Positions 1 through 8,281 are shown, numbered from the stretch's first letter. The stretch is DNA of 64,000 bases from DATHTK01 sp035463295 (GCA_035463295.1 DATHTK010000039.1:1-64000), one strand, 5' to 3'. Program-made: numbers and translations. Notes: generated by a model from the sequence alone, not told the origin.

Positions 1-415
1 CTCGGTCTGGCGATCTTCGAGTTGCCGGCACTACTCCATCCCGAGAACCTCTCCCGCTTGGAGAGCGTGGTTCTCAGCGTGCTGGGCGCGTTCGCGCTCT
101 TGGCAGTGCTGGGAATCCGTTACCCACTCAAGATGGTGCCACTGCTTTAACTTCGAGCTAGTGTGGAAGTCCATCTGGGTTGTGGCTTTCGGGCTGCCCC
201 TGTTGCTTTCCGGCCGGCTGGGACCGGAGACGACAGAAACGCTGATTGCCTGTCTGATGGGCGTCGTGTTGGTCCCGATCGTGACGCCCTGGGGCTACGT
301 CTTCAGGCAATACTTGAAGGCGTCTGGAGATCGGTGGGGCAAGCGGGAGGCGACCAACAAGGGGCAACCCGCCGGTGTCCCTTCCAACGATAGTCGTGTC
401 GCTTCGAAGGTGTAG
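1..415 (+). pseudogene. small conserved membrane protein, split by a one-base frameshift
   Basis: The first frame is open from base 1 to a TAA at 148-150 and ends in hydrophobic residues YPLKMVPLL. A second frame, open to 415, carries on with FELVWKSIW, a hydrophobic helix and a polar tail ending in PGD/SGDRW-type residues. Removing one T from the TTT at 146-148 joins them into MVPLLNFELVWKSIW. From memory this resembles a family of small multi-helix proteins with a PLLLFELxWKSIW segment. The gene begins before the window. Either it is a real pseudogene or a homopolymer sequencing error; a separate GTG start at 161 is a less likely alternative. The family identity is from recall, not a search. 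Confidence 0.55.
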
Positions 416-499
416 CGCCACGTAGCGCGAACGAGGGCCAGAGCGTAGCAACCTCGGCACAACAGGAATAGGTGAATCCCCAACCCTTAGGAGAACTCG

Positions 500-1492
500 A
501 TGAAGGCTATCGTCCAAGACGAGTACGGCTCACCCGATGTTCTGGAACTCACGAACGTCGACAAGCCCAAGATCGGAGACGATGAGGTGCTGGTTCGCGT
601 TCGGGCCGCCGGGGTCAACCCGGCCGACTGGGCGGTCATGAGCGGCCTGCCCTACATCGCCCGCCCCGTCTACGGGCTGCTCAAGCCAAAGAACGCCGTC
701 CGAGGGACCGACGTGGCGGGGACGGTCGAAGCCGTCGGCAACAGCGTGAGGCGGTTGCGGCCCGGTGACGAGGTCTTCGGCTGGTGCAGCGGGCTCGGTG
801 GGGCTTTCGCCGAGTACGCGTCCGTCTCCGATGACGCACTGGCGCCGAAGCCGGCCAACCTGACATTCGAGCAAGCTGCGGCCGTTCCCATGGCCGGGCT
901 CGTCGCCCTCCAGGCCCTTCGCGATCACGGCGGCGTTCGAGCCGGGCAGAAGGTTCTCATCAACGGCGCCTCCGGAGGCGTGGGCACCTTCGCGGTGCAG
1001 ATCGCCAGGGCACTCGGAGCGGAGGTAACCGGCGTGTGCAGCACGAGAAACGTGGACATGGTCCGATCGATCGGCGCTGACCACGTCATCGACTACACTC
1101 GTGAGGACTTCACGCGGAAGGGTCAGCGCTACGACTTTATCCTCGATAACGTAGCGAACCATTCGCTCTCCGATCTCCGAGGCGCACTCACCCCGGCGGG
1201 AACGCTCGTGCCAAACGGCGGAGGGTTCGACAATCACTGGTTCGCAAGCGGCGCTCGCGTGATCCACGCGCACGTGCTCTCACGGTTCGTGAGCCAGTCG
1301 CTGCGGCCGTTTCTCGTGTCGCCGAAGTCCGAGGACCTGGTGGTCCTCACGCAGCTGATCGAAGCCGGCAAGGTCATGCCGGTCATCGACCGCACCTACC
1401 CGCTGAGCGAAACCCCCGAGGCGATAGGACATGTGGGAGGGGGACACACTCGAGGAAAAGAGGTCATCTGCGTGCCCGAGCAGGGAGCGTGA
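500..1492 (+). CDS. NAD(P)-dependent MDR-family oxidoreductase (quinone reductase/alcohol dehydrogenase-like)
   Basis: A 330-residue medium-chain dehydrogenase/reductase. The N-terminal GroES-like part has GVNPADW around residue 39, and the nucleotide-binding motif NGASGGVG lies near 155-162. The zinc-ligand cysteines of classical alcohol dehydrogenases are not evident, so this belongs to the zinc-free quinone-oxidoreductase side of the family. An AGGAG sits about 7 bases before the ATG. The substrate cannot be told from sequence. It is followed by a decayed DUF4386 fragment rather than by a partner gene, so context gives no pathway. Confidence 0.85.
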   Translation: MKAIVQDEYGSPDVLELTNVDKPKIGDDEVLVRVRAAGVNPADWAVMSGLPYIARPVYGLLKPKNAVRGTDVAGTVEAVGNSVRRLRPGDEVFGWCSGLGGAFAEYASVSDDALAPKPANLTFEQAAAVPMAGLVALQALRDHGGVRAGQKVLINGASGGVGTFAVQIARALGAEVTGVCSTRNVDMVRSIGADHVIDYTREDFTRKGQRYDFILDNVANHSLSDLRGALTPAGTLVPNGGGFDNHWFASGARVIHAHVLSRFVSQSLRPFLVSPKSEDLVVLTQLIEAGKVMPVIDRTYPLSETPEAIGHVGGGHTRGKEVICVPEQGA

Positions 1493-1526
1493 TGAGAGGA
1501 CATGCAACCTTGCCGATCGAGGGGCG

Positions 1527-1745
1527 CTAGGGGATGTGTTGTTCGGGGTCATCGAGCCAGGCTCTGTGTTGGGGAGCATCATGGTCGCCCCGGAGTTCGT
1601 CTGGGAGTTGTCGCTTGGCATCTGGCTGGTTGTGAAGGGATTCGATAGATCTGCATTGGCTTCCCTGTCTACCAACCCCGATGATGGCGTCTTGACGGGC
1701 GCTGACCAGCTCGCCGGCGTCCCTTCTGACGGAAGTGTCCGGTGA
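1527..1745 (+). pseudogene. C-terminal remnant of a DUF4386-type membrane protein
   Basis: The frame here encodes VLFGVIEPGSVLG and then PEFVWELSLGIWLVVKGF (about 1536-1643). This matches my recollection of the C-terminal helix of DUF4386 proteins, which end in ELSLxIWLxVKGF. No start codon with a ribosome site precedes it and the rest of the roughly 220-residue protein is absent, so I read it as a truncated remnant between the MDR and SDR genes. It could instead be a chance hydrophobic frame; a profile search would decide. Confidence 0.5.
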
Positions 1746-1803
1746 AAAGGGTGCACCCCACCCGGCCCTTCTCCTGTCTATGAGGGAGCGGAGGGAATCA
1801 GAG

Positions 1804-2694
1804 ATGGAAAGACCTGAGTGGGAGGAGCACAGTGGCGGCATGGGCGAGAAGGTCTGCCTGATCACGGGTGCTACTTCGGGCATAGGCAAGGCTACGGCCA
1901 TCGGACTGGCCAACATGGGAGCGAGCGTCGTGATAGTCGGCCGCGACCGAGACAGGGGCGAAGCCGTCATGGCCGAAATCAAGGAGAAGAGCGGCAACGC
2001 CTCGGTGGACCTTGTGCTGGCCGACCTTTCGTCTCGAGAGGAGATACGCCGGCTGGCCGACGAATTCAAGGAAGCGTACCCGAGACTAGACGTGCTCATA
2101 AACAACGCCGGAGTTTTCCGCACCAAGCGGATTACGACAGCGGACGGGACAGAGACGACGTTTGCGGTCAACCACCTGGCTTACTTCTTGCTCACCAACC
2201 TGCTACTAGACGTGCTCAAGGACAGCGCACCGTCCAGGATCGTCAACGTTGGTTCGGGGGACCATAGCAACGGGACCATCGACTTTGATGACCTCCAGGG
2301 AGAAGAGGTGTACAAGGGGGCGAAGGCCTACAGCCAGTCGAAGCTGGCGAACGTCCTCTTTACCTACGAGCTAGCCAGGAGGATCGAGCGAACCGGCGTC
2401 ACCGCCAACTGCCTGCACCCCGGAGCGGGCATTAGGACCAACTTCGGGAGCGGGGTCTCTGGGGTCTTCGGGTTCTTGGTGAAGGCGTTGAAGCCTCTCA
2501 TGATAAGCCCCGAGAAGGGAGCGGAGACCTCCATCTATTTGGCGTCCTCACCAGAGGTTGAGGGCTTGAGCGGCAGGTACTTCGTCAAGAAAGCCGAAGC
2601 CCGCTCATCAGTTGTGTCATACGATGAGAGGTTAGCCATACGACTGTGGGAGGTGAGCGCTGAACTCACTAACCTGCCTGCCCAAAGCGTGTAG
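1804..2694 (+). CDS. short-chain dehydrogenase/reductase (retinol-dehydrogenase-like)
   Basis: A 296-residue Rossmann-fold oxidoreductase. It shows the classical SDR marks: cofactor loop TGATSGIG (about 21-28), NNAG (about 100-103) and the active-site YSQSK with Tyr176 and Lys180. The long region after the active site resembles the retinol dehydrogenase/WW-domain oxidoreductase-like group. The frame is open from a GTG at 1735, but GGAGGG at 1790-1795 is correctly spaced for the ATG at 1804, which I use. An ATG at 1840 is a further option. Substrate unknown. Confidence 0.85.
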   Translation: MERPEWEEHSGGMGEKVCLITGATSGIGKATAIGLANMGASVVIVGRDRDRGEAVMAEIKEKSGNASVDLVLADLSSREEIRRLADEFKEAYPRLDVLINNAGVFRTKRITTADGTETTFAVNHLAYFLLTNLLLDVLKDSAPSRIVNVGSGDHSNGTIDFDDLQGEEVYKGAKAYSQSKLANVLFTYELARRIERTGVTANCLHPGAGIRTNFGSGVSGVFGFLVKALKPLMISPEKGAETSIYLASSPEVEGLSGRYFVKKAEARSSVVSYDERLAIRLWEVSAELTNLPAQSV

Positions 2695-3036
2695 GGAAGG
2701 GTGCAGGATAGCTACACATGACGTTTCATGACACCCGCGGGGGCGAGTTTCACGGGCATCTCCCCGAGCGGCCGGAGTGTGACCATGTCCTCGTCGACAC
2801 AGTCCTGGCATGATGCCGCAGCTCGGCGTCATCCCTCGGCCGGGACAGTCGTAGGAAGCCAGCCCTTCCTCATGCCGGGTGATAAGGCACGCGTGAGTCA
2901 GCCTGGCCGGGCAGTAACCCATAACGCTTCTAGCCTCGGCTTCGCATTCTGAGAAGCCGAGGCTAGAGGATCATCAACGGTGTTTTCTAGGATGCTATCT
3001 GTCTAGTATTGCCGACCCTTTCTTCCTCCGCGTCCG
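2695..3036. other. intergenic region between convergent genes
   Basis: Beyond the hairpin at 2930-2966 I see no coding frame with a credible start or known motif in these 342 bases. Confidence 0.5.
2930..2966. terminator. bidirectional terminator hairpin
   Basis: A perfect 14-bp inverted repeat (2930-2943 and 2953-2966, CTAGCCTCGGCTTC and its complement) closes a 9-base loop. It lies between the convergent SDR and esterase genes, where a shared terminator is expected. There is no long T run on either side. Confidence 0.65.
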
Positions 3037-4386
3037 TCAATAGGTCGCCTGACCTATCGGCCCCCGCTGAGGATGCTCGTTGAAGAATCGCACCATCTCC
3101 GCGGATGCGTCGGGTCCCTTGGGGTCGGTGTAGGAACCGGAGGACCCACCGCCCGACCACGCGTGCCCGAGCCCGTGGACGGCCCACCGCTCCACGATAT
3201 CTCGCCCTCCGGAGTCGCGGTAGGTGGCACGCGTGTAGGCGTGCCCTCCCGGGACCTGTCCCTGGCGCACCGTCCCGAGCGGCTTCGATCCCCTTACCTC
3301 GTCTTGAATGCCCGTGGTCTTGGCGGTGCAGTAGTGCTCTAGCAAGTTGTCGGCGTTGCGCGGGTGAACCGTCTTGTCGCGATCCCCATGGAATACGATC
3401 GCCGGCACTGCCCGGGCGGGCTGTCCCGTAGCTGTCGCGGTGGGAATATCCCGGCGCGGGGTGGCTGGCCCCCCTTGATGCATCGCGGCGAACGCGGAGG
3501 GCATGTCGTGGGCTGCGCCGGGGGCGAGACCCGAATGGATGCCGACCGCAGCGTAGAGGTCGGGGTAGGTCTCGGCCATGATCGCCGCCATCGCCCCCCC
3601 AGCCGACATACCAGCTACGTACACCCGGCCATCGGCGACGTTGTACTCGTCGATGACCTGGCGCGTGATGCCGGCGACTAGCGACGGCTCGCCCTGCTCG
3701 CGCTGTTGATCTGAAGCCTTGAACCAGTTCCAACACTTGTTCATGTTGGCGCCCTGGGCTTGCGCAGGATAGGCCACTAGAAAGATGTGCTCCTCTGCGA
3801 GCAGGTTCATTTGGGTTCCGGCAGCGATGTCGTCGGGGCTCTGGGTACAGCCGTGGAGCATCACGATCAGGGACACTTCCTGGCCTATGTACCCGCTGGG
3901 GATGTACAGCTTGTAGGAACGAGTCCCGGCCCGATTTGTGTAGGAGCGCTCGATAAAGCGTCCCCCCACAGGAACAACAGCCGGATCAGTGTCTACTTCT
4001 TTCGGACTGGGCATAGCGCCGGGCATGCCCGGTAGGCCAGGCAACCCCTCGGGCATGGTCAAGGGCACGCTGTCGGGCATGGTCAAGGGCAAGCTGCCGA
4101 AGAGCAGGGGCGGATCCGAAGCGGGTCGCGTAGCTGCGGCCGGTCCACGACCCGCGGCAGGCCCATTAGCCGCCCCAGGGCGCGGATCTTCTTCAACAAC
4201 GCTACTCTCCACTTCAATCGGCTCGTCGGCACCACTGCGGACATCCGGCGAGGCCACCGGCGCGGATCCACTCCCGAAGGAACTACCCCCGAGGGTACGT
4301 TGGATGACGGCGGTCGCCTCCGTCAGATCGCCCTCCTGCATGAGGCGCATCGCCTCCGCCATGCCGCCCTGCATCCGATCACTCAT
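3037..4386 (-). CDS. PHB depolymerase-family esterase
   Basis: A 449-residue alpha/beta hydrolase of the esterase/PHB-depolymerase (LpqC-like) family. It cleaves ester bonds, possibly of polyhydroxyalkanoates or other polyesters. The nucleophile elbow GMSAG holds Ser261; Asp337 (in GDRDK) and His408 (in HGLGHAW) complete a plausible triad. The N-terminal helix MAEAMRLMQEGDLTEA is typical of the cytoplasmic members, and no signal peptide is seen. A Pro/Met-rich linker with near-tandem PLTMP units precedes the catalytic domain. GGAG on the minus strand lies 9 bases before the ATG at 4386; the in-frame ATG at 4392 is too close to it. The gene faces the SDR gene. Confidence 0.85.
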   Translation of the reverse strand: MSDRMQGGMAEAMRLMQEGDLTEATAVIQRTLGGSSFGSGSAPVASPDVRSGADEPIEVESSVVEEDPRPGAANGPAAGRGPAAATRPASDPPLLFGSLPLTMPDSVPLTMPEGLPGLPGMPGAMPSPKEVDTDPAVVPVGGRFIERSYTNRAGTRSYKLYIPSGYIGQEVSLIVMLHGCTQSPDDIAAGTQMNLLAEEHIFLVAYPAQAQGANMNKCWNWFKASDQQREQGEPSLVAGITRQVIDEYNVADGRVYVAGMSAGGAMAAIMAETYPDLYAAVGIHSGLAPGAAHDMPSAFAAMHQGGPATPRRDIPTATATGQPARAVPAIVFHGDRDKTVHPRNADNLLEHYCTAKTTGIQDEVRGSKPLGTVRQGQVPGGHAYTRATYRDSGGRDIVERWAVHGLGHAWSGGGSSGSYTDPKGPDASAEMVRFFNEHPQRGPIGQATY

Positions 4387-4489
4387 AAACATGTTCTCCT
4401 TTGTAATCATCTGTTCACCATCTACTCGCCATCCATACAGATGGTAGATTACACGCTGAGAGGTCCCTGTCAAGTAGAAGGAGCTATCT

Positions 4490-4640
4490 GCTGGGAAATT
4501 TGCATGCGGACTTCGATCTAGGCAGAACGGAATTGGGGCTCACCATGTGGGCGCCGAGGGAGACTGTGGCACCCTTGACCCTCTTGGAGCGCAGGTAGGC
4601 CTCCACGCGCTTGCGCCCGGATCGGCGCAACGCCTCAGCC
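4490..4640 (-). pseudogene. possible transposase remnant (IS110-like middle segment)
   Basis: Read on the minus strand, this stretch gives TAEALRRSGRKRVEAYLRSK followed by RVKGATV and is bounded by stops. The basic RKRVEAYLRSKRVKGA pattern resembles a segment of IS110-family transposases as I recall them. There is no start, no catalytic motif and no visible terminal repeat, so at best it is a scrap. Chance coding resemblance is possible. Confidence 0.2.
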
Positions 4641-4719
4641 GTCTAAGGAGCAGACGTGGGCAGCGGCCGATGGCTAGCGTCCGAGTAGCGGCAGCAAATT
4701 CCTGGTAGATTCTGTATCC

Positions 4720-5199
4720 ATGGTACGCGTTCTGTTCGTCTGCATGGGCAATATATGTCGATCCCCTCTTGCTCAAGGGGCTTTCGAGAGCGTCCTGCGC
4801 CGCGAGGGGCTCGAGAACGAGGTCTTCGTGGACTCCGCCGGGACCGGCTCCTGGCACGTGGGATCTCCACCCGACGAACGGGCACAGAGGAGCGCTTCAC
4901 TGCGCGGCCACGTCCTGAGCTCCCAGCGGGCGCGACAGATTGCCCGCGACGACTGCGAGAGCTTCGACTACATACTCACCATGGACGAGGATAACTACCG
5001 CACCGTCGCCGCCCTCTGCCGCGGAAACGCCGTCGTTCGACCCTTTCTGGACTTCGCCAGCGATTCGCCCGAAGACGAGGTGCCCGACCCCTATTATGGC
5101 GGCCCGGATGGCTTCGAGCACGTCTTGAACCTCGTAGAGGAGGCCTCGGAGGGACTCCTGGAGGACATCCGCATGCGGCACCTCTCCCACCTCCCCTGA
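4720..5199 (+). CDS. low-molecular-weight protein-tyrosine phosphatase
   Basis: A 159-residue cytoplasmic phosphatase. The P-loop CxxxxxR is at Cys8-Arg14 (CMGNICRS) and the general-acid motif DPYYGG begins at Asp123, both as in LMW-PTPs. Such enzymes dephosphorylate tyrosine kinases of capsule systems or act as arsenate reductase-like enzymes; no kinase or ars gene is nearby to choose. There is no clear ribosome site before the ATG, so the message may be leaderless or poorly translated. The neighbouring peroxiredoxin lies downstream on the same strand. Confidence 0.92.
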   Translation: MVRVLFVCMGNICRSPLAQGAFESVLRREGLENEVFVDSAGTGSWHVGSPPDERAQRSASLRGHVLSSQRARQIARDDCESFDYILTMDEDNYRTVAALCRGNAVVRPFLDFASDSPEDEVPDPYYGGPDGFEHVLNLVEEASEGLLEDIRMRHLSHLP

Positions 5200-5345
5200 A
5201 TAGTGGGGCTCGCGGCACGGAGTCTGTTCGTCTGATGTATGACGAGCTCTCGTTGGGCGGGGTATCGGTGCGCCTTCACGTTCTCCAGCTGGGGCTACGG
5301 GTACAATCCGCGTCAACTGGCGGCAAGATCGGGAGAGCGACAGGA

Positions 5346-5834
5346 ATGAATTTCGGGCGTACGGGCGGGGTAGGGGTGGGAACCAGGGCTCCGAGCTTTA
5401 CGCTCCCTTCCCAGAGTGGGGAGGAGGTGAGCCTCGAGAGCTTGCTAGAGAGGGGGCCGGTGGTCCTCTTCTTCTATCCTGCGGACGACACCCCGGGCTG
5501 TACGAAGGAGGCGTGCGCCTTCAGGGACGACTGGGGCCGGTTCGAGGAGTTTGGCGCCGAGGTGGTCGGGATCAGCTCCGACTCGGTCGAGAGCCACCGC
5601 AGGTTCGCCGAGAAGCATTCGCTGCCGTTCGTGCTGCTCAGTGACGAAGGGGGGCGGGTACGGAGGCTCTACAGGGTACCTACCACCTTCGGGATCTTAC
5701 CGGGCCGGGCGACCTACGTCATCGACGAGCACGGGGTAGTCCGACACATGTTCTCCTCCCAGCTCGGCGTGAGCCGTCATGTGGGGGAGGCAATCGCGGC
5801 GCTTGCGTCAGCGGAGAGGAACGAGCTCCCGTAG
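5346..5834 (+). CDS. bcp: Bcp-type thioredoxin-dependent peroxiredoxin
   Basis: A 162-residue peroxiredoxin that reduces hydroperoxides using thiols. The peroxidatic cysteine is Cys52 in TPGCT, and a second cysteine at Cys57 (KEAC) gives the CxxxxC spacing of Bcp/PrxQ proteins. The frame is open upstream to 5235, but the peroxiredoxin fold starts at GTRAPSFTLP. GGGAGAG before the ATG at 5346 supports this start. Cytoplasmic, no signal peptide. It probably stands alone or follows the phosphatase in a short transcript. Confidence 0.9.
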   Translation: MNFGRTGGVGVGTRAPSFTLPSQSGEEVSLESLLERGPVVLFFYPADDTPGCTKEACAFRDDWGRFEEFGAEVVGISSDSVESHRRFAEKHSLPFVLLSDEGGRVRRLYRVPTTFGILPGRATYVIDEHGVVRHMFSSQLGVSRHVGEAIAALASAERNELP

Positions 5835-6275
5835 AGGAGCGCGCGTGGGTTCCGATCCCAGTCGAGAGCCCTTTAGTCCCTTTCTGAACTTCGCGGCGGG
5901 GATCTACCCGTGGAAGGTGACGGGGGCGGCGTTTTCGCGGAGCCTTTCGTACGAGGTAAGCCGGATTCTGACGTATGCAGGCTGGCCGGGTGGTGCGGCG
6001 TGGCTGCTAGCATGATGACCTTCGGCCCGTCCGGAAGCGTGAGCATACGGTTGTGCGTGCGTCTGTTCCGTACTTGTTCGGTACCGGTAGGCAGCTCTGT
6101 CCTTGCCGTGTTGACACAAATAATTCTAGAAAACTAGTTCATTTGAGGGATGTGCTGCCTCTCGTTCCGGTAGTACGCTGCGGTTGTTGCGTAAGCGGAC
6201 AAGAGGAGAGCTACGCTCTATGACGATTCTAGGCAATTGTCCGGACCGTCTGTTCCAACAGGAGGCTGAACCTAC
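5835..6275. other. long intergenic region upstream of the poly-alanine gene
   Basis: No convincing reading frame lies in these 441 bases. They contain one candidate promoter (6111-6140) and an A/T-richer patch around 6110-6145, unusual for this GC-rich window. The length suggests a long 5' leader or extra regulatory sites. Confidence 0.45.
6111..6140 (+). promoter_or_regulatory. candidate promoter for the poly-alanine gene
   Basis: A perfect TTGACA (6111-6116) is followed 18 bases later by a weak TAGTTC (6135-6140). The spacer is A/T-rich. The gene starts 136 bases further on. The -10 match is poor, so the placement is tentative. Confidence 0.35.
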
Positions 6276-8246
6276 ATGTTGACGCGTAGGCAGTTGACGA
6301 GATTTTCGGTTTTTGGAGTGATGCTAGCCTTGATGCTGGTGACCGCGACTTCTGCTATGGGGCAGGCTAACGGGACTGCACCCAGTACTGCGCCCTCAAC
6401 AGCGCCCTCAACGGCGCCCGCTACGGCGCCCTCAACGGCGCCCTCAACAGCACCCGCTACGGCGCCTGCTGAGACGGCACCGCCCGATCAGGCGGCACCG
6501 CCCGATCAGGCGGCACCGCCCGATCAGCAGCTAGCGCCCGATGGAGATCAGGCAGCCCCCGAGGGAGGGGCGGCAGCCGCAGCCGCCGCAGCCAGCGATA
6601 GCGCCGCGGCCGCTGCGGCCGCAGCGGCCGATGGCGATAGCGCAGCCGCGGCAGCAGCAGCGGCCTCTGCGGCCGACAGCGCCGCGGCAGCGGCAGCAGC
6701 AGCGGCCGATGGCGGCGGAGCGGCGGCAGCAGCAGCGGCAGCTGCTTCTAACAGTGCTGCGGCAGCCGCTGCAGCCGCAGCCAGCGATGGAGCGGCAGCT
6801 GCAGCAGCGGCCTCGGCGGCCGATAACGCCGCAGCAGCAGCCGCGGCAGCGGCCTCTGGTGACGGAGCGGCAGCGGCAGCGGCAGCGGCCTCTGCGGCCG
6901 ACAACGCAGCCGCAGCGGCAGCAGCGGCAGCTGGCGGTGGAGGAGCAGCCGCGGCGGCGGCAGCCGCTGGCGAGAGTGCGGCAGCCGCAGCTGCAGCAGC
7001 GGCCGATGGTGACGGAGGAGCGGCCGCGGCAGCCGCCGCAGCAGCTTCTGGTAATGCAGCCGCAGCGGCAGCCGCAGCAGCGGCAGGTGATGGAGGAGCC
7101 GCGGCAGCGGCAGCAGCAGCAGCGGCTGCTTCCAACAGTGCGGCAGCCGCCGCATCTGCAGCAGCGGCGGCTGGCGGAGGCGGGGCAGCGGCCGCGGCAG
7201 CGGCAGCCGCTTCCGGCGATGCAGCAGCGGCAGCAGCAGCAGCGGCATCCGGTAATGCAGGAGCCGCAGCAGCAGCAGCAGCAGCGGCTTCGGGCAACGC
7301 AGCGGCCGCAGCTGCAGCAGCGGCCGGTGGAGGAGCCGCAGCCGCGGCAGCAGCAGCAGCTTCCGGTAACGCAGCGGCAGCTGCAGCAGCGGCAGCCAGT
7401 GGCGATGGAGCAGCAGCGGCCGCAGCAGCGGCAGCAGCGTCCGATAACGCCGCAGCGGCCGCAGCAGCGGCAGCTTCTGGCGGAGGAGCAGCGGCAGCCG
7501 CCGCAGCCGCCGCCTCCAATAGCGCAGCGGCAGCGGCGGCGGCCGCTTCCAGTGGTGGTGGCTCCGCAGCGGCAGCAGCGGCAGCCGCAGCTTCCGGTGA
7601 CGCGGCGGCAGCAGCGGCAGCGGCAGCCTCTGGCGACGGAGCGGCAGCAGCGGCAGCGGCGGCGGCCTCAGCCGCCGACAACGCAGCGGCAGCGGCAGCA
7701 GCGGCAGCTGGCGGTGGAGGAGCAGCCGCGGCAGCGGCAGCAGCAGCGGCCGACAACGCGGCAGCAGCGGCAGCAGCGGCAGCCGATGGCGACGCCGCAG
7801 CGGCAGCAGCTGCGGCCGCATCGGCCTCTGACAATGCAGCGGCTGCGGCAGCCGCTGCAGAAGGTGGAGGAGCGGCAGCGGCAGCAGCTGCGGCCTCAGC
7901 GGCCAACCATAGTGCCGCCGCAGCGGCAGCGGCAGCGGCAGCCTCTGGCAAGAGCGCAGCGGCGGCAGCGGCGGCCTCAGCCGCCGACAATGCAGCGGCA
8001 GCGGCAGCGGCGGCGGCCGATGGCGACGCCGGAGCAGCAGCTGCGGCGGCAGCGGCAGCTGCCGATGATGCCGCAGCCGCGGCAGCGGCCGCCGCGCCTG
8101 GCGAGGGGACGGCCTCGGATCAGAACCAGAACCAGAACCAGAACGCGGATCAGAACCAGAACCAGAACGCTCAGGGAGGTGATGGATCCGACGGCGAAGA
8201 TGGGGGAGGCTTCTTCCAGAGCATCATAGACTTCTTCTTCGGGTAG
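6276..8246 (+). CDS. secreted poly-alanine block-repeat protein, function unknown
   Basis: A 656-residue protein with strict modular order. Residues 1-29 form a signal peptide (TRRQLTRF, hydrophobic core, cleavage near TSA/MGQ). Residues 34-65 are TAPS/TAPA repeats and 69-84 PPDQA repeats. Residues 99 to about 607 are some 40 runs of 7-11 alanines separated by 2-6-residue spacers of two kinds, Gly/Asp (GGGG, DGDG, SGDG) and Ser/Asn (SGN, SNS, SAADN), a period of about 12-13 residues. Residues 611-645 are Gln-Asn pairs and an acidic Gly/Asp stretch; 646-656 is FFQSIIDFFFG. All four alanine codons are mixed, arguing for selection on the protein. AGGAGG precedes the ATG. The pattern recalls spider-silk poly-Ala modules or Ala-rich ice-binding helices; neither function is shown. 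Confidence 0.85.
   Translation: MLTRRQLTRFSVFGVMLALMLVTATSAMGQANGTAPSTAPSTAPSTAPATAPSTAPSTAPATAPAETAPPDQAAPPDQAAPPDQQLAPDGDQAAPEGGAAAAAAAASDSAAAAAAAAADGDSAAAAAAAASAADSAAAAAAAAADGGGAAAAAAAAASNSAAAAAAAAASDGAAAAAAASAADNAAAAAAAAASGDGAAAAAAAASAADNAAAAAAAAAGGGGAAAAAAAAGESAAAAAAAAADGDGGAAAAAAAAASGNAAAAAAAAAAGDGGAAAAAAAAAAASNSAAAAASAAAAAGGGGAAAAAAAAASGDAAAAAAAAASGNAGAAAAAAAAASGNAAAAAAAAAGGGAAAAAAAAASGNAAAAAAAAASGDGAAAAAAAAAASDNAAAAAAAAASGGGAAAAAAAAASNSAAAAAAAASSGGGSAAAAAAAAASGDAAAAAAAAASGDGAAAAAAAAASAADNAAAAAAAAAGGGGAAAAAAAAAADNAAAAAAAAADGDAAAAAAAAASASDNAAAAAAAAEGGGAAAAAAAASAANHSAAAAAAAAAASGKSAAAAAAASAADNAAAAAAAAADGDAGAAAAAAAAAADDAAAAAAAAAPGEGTASDQNQNQNQNADQNQNQNAQGGDGSDGEDGGGFFQSIIDFFFG
6886..7735 (+). 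repeat. internal segmental duplication in the poly-alanine gene
   Basis: The units at roughly 6886-6960 and 7666-7735 encode the same SAADN-A9-GGGG-A module. They share about 35 identical bases, including CAGCTGGCGGTGGAGGAGCA, despite free codon choice for alanine. This points to module copying inside the gene rather than triplet slippage. Confidence 0.6.
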
Positions 8247-8281
8247 TAGATTCGGTCGCACGAGAAGGAAGCCTCAAGGTC

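Noticed and set aside
2728..2952. Plus-strand 74-residue frame after the SDR gene
   Set aside because: No ribosome site, no motif, and it runs into the terminator hairpin.
6541..8229. Long Gln/Arg/Pro-rich frame and two long minus-strand frames across the poly-alanine gene
   Set aside because: They are a by-product of GCN-rich sequence, which lacks stops in several frames. They have no signal, ribosome site or sensible composition.
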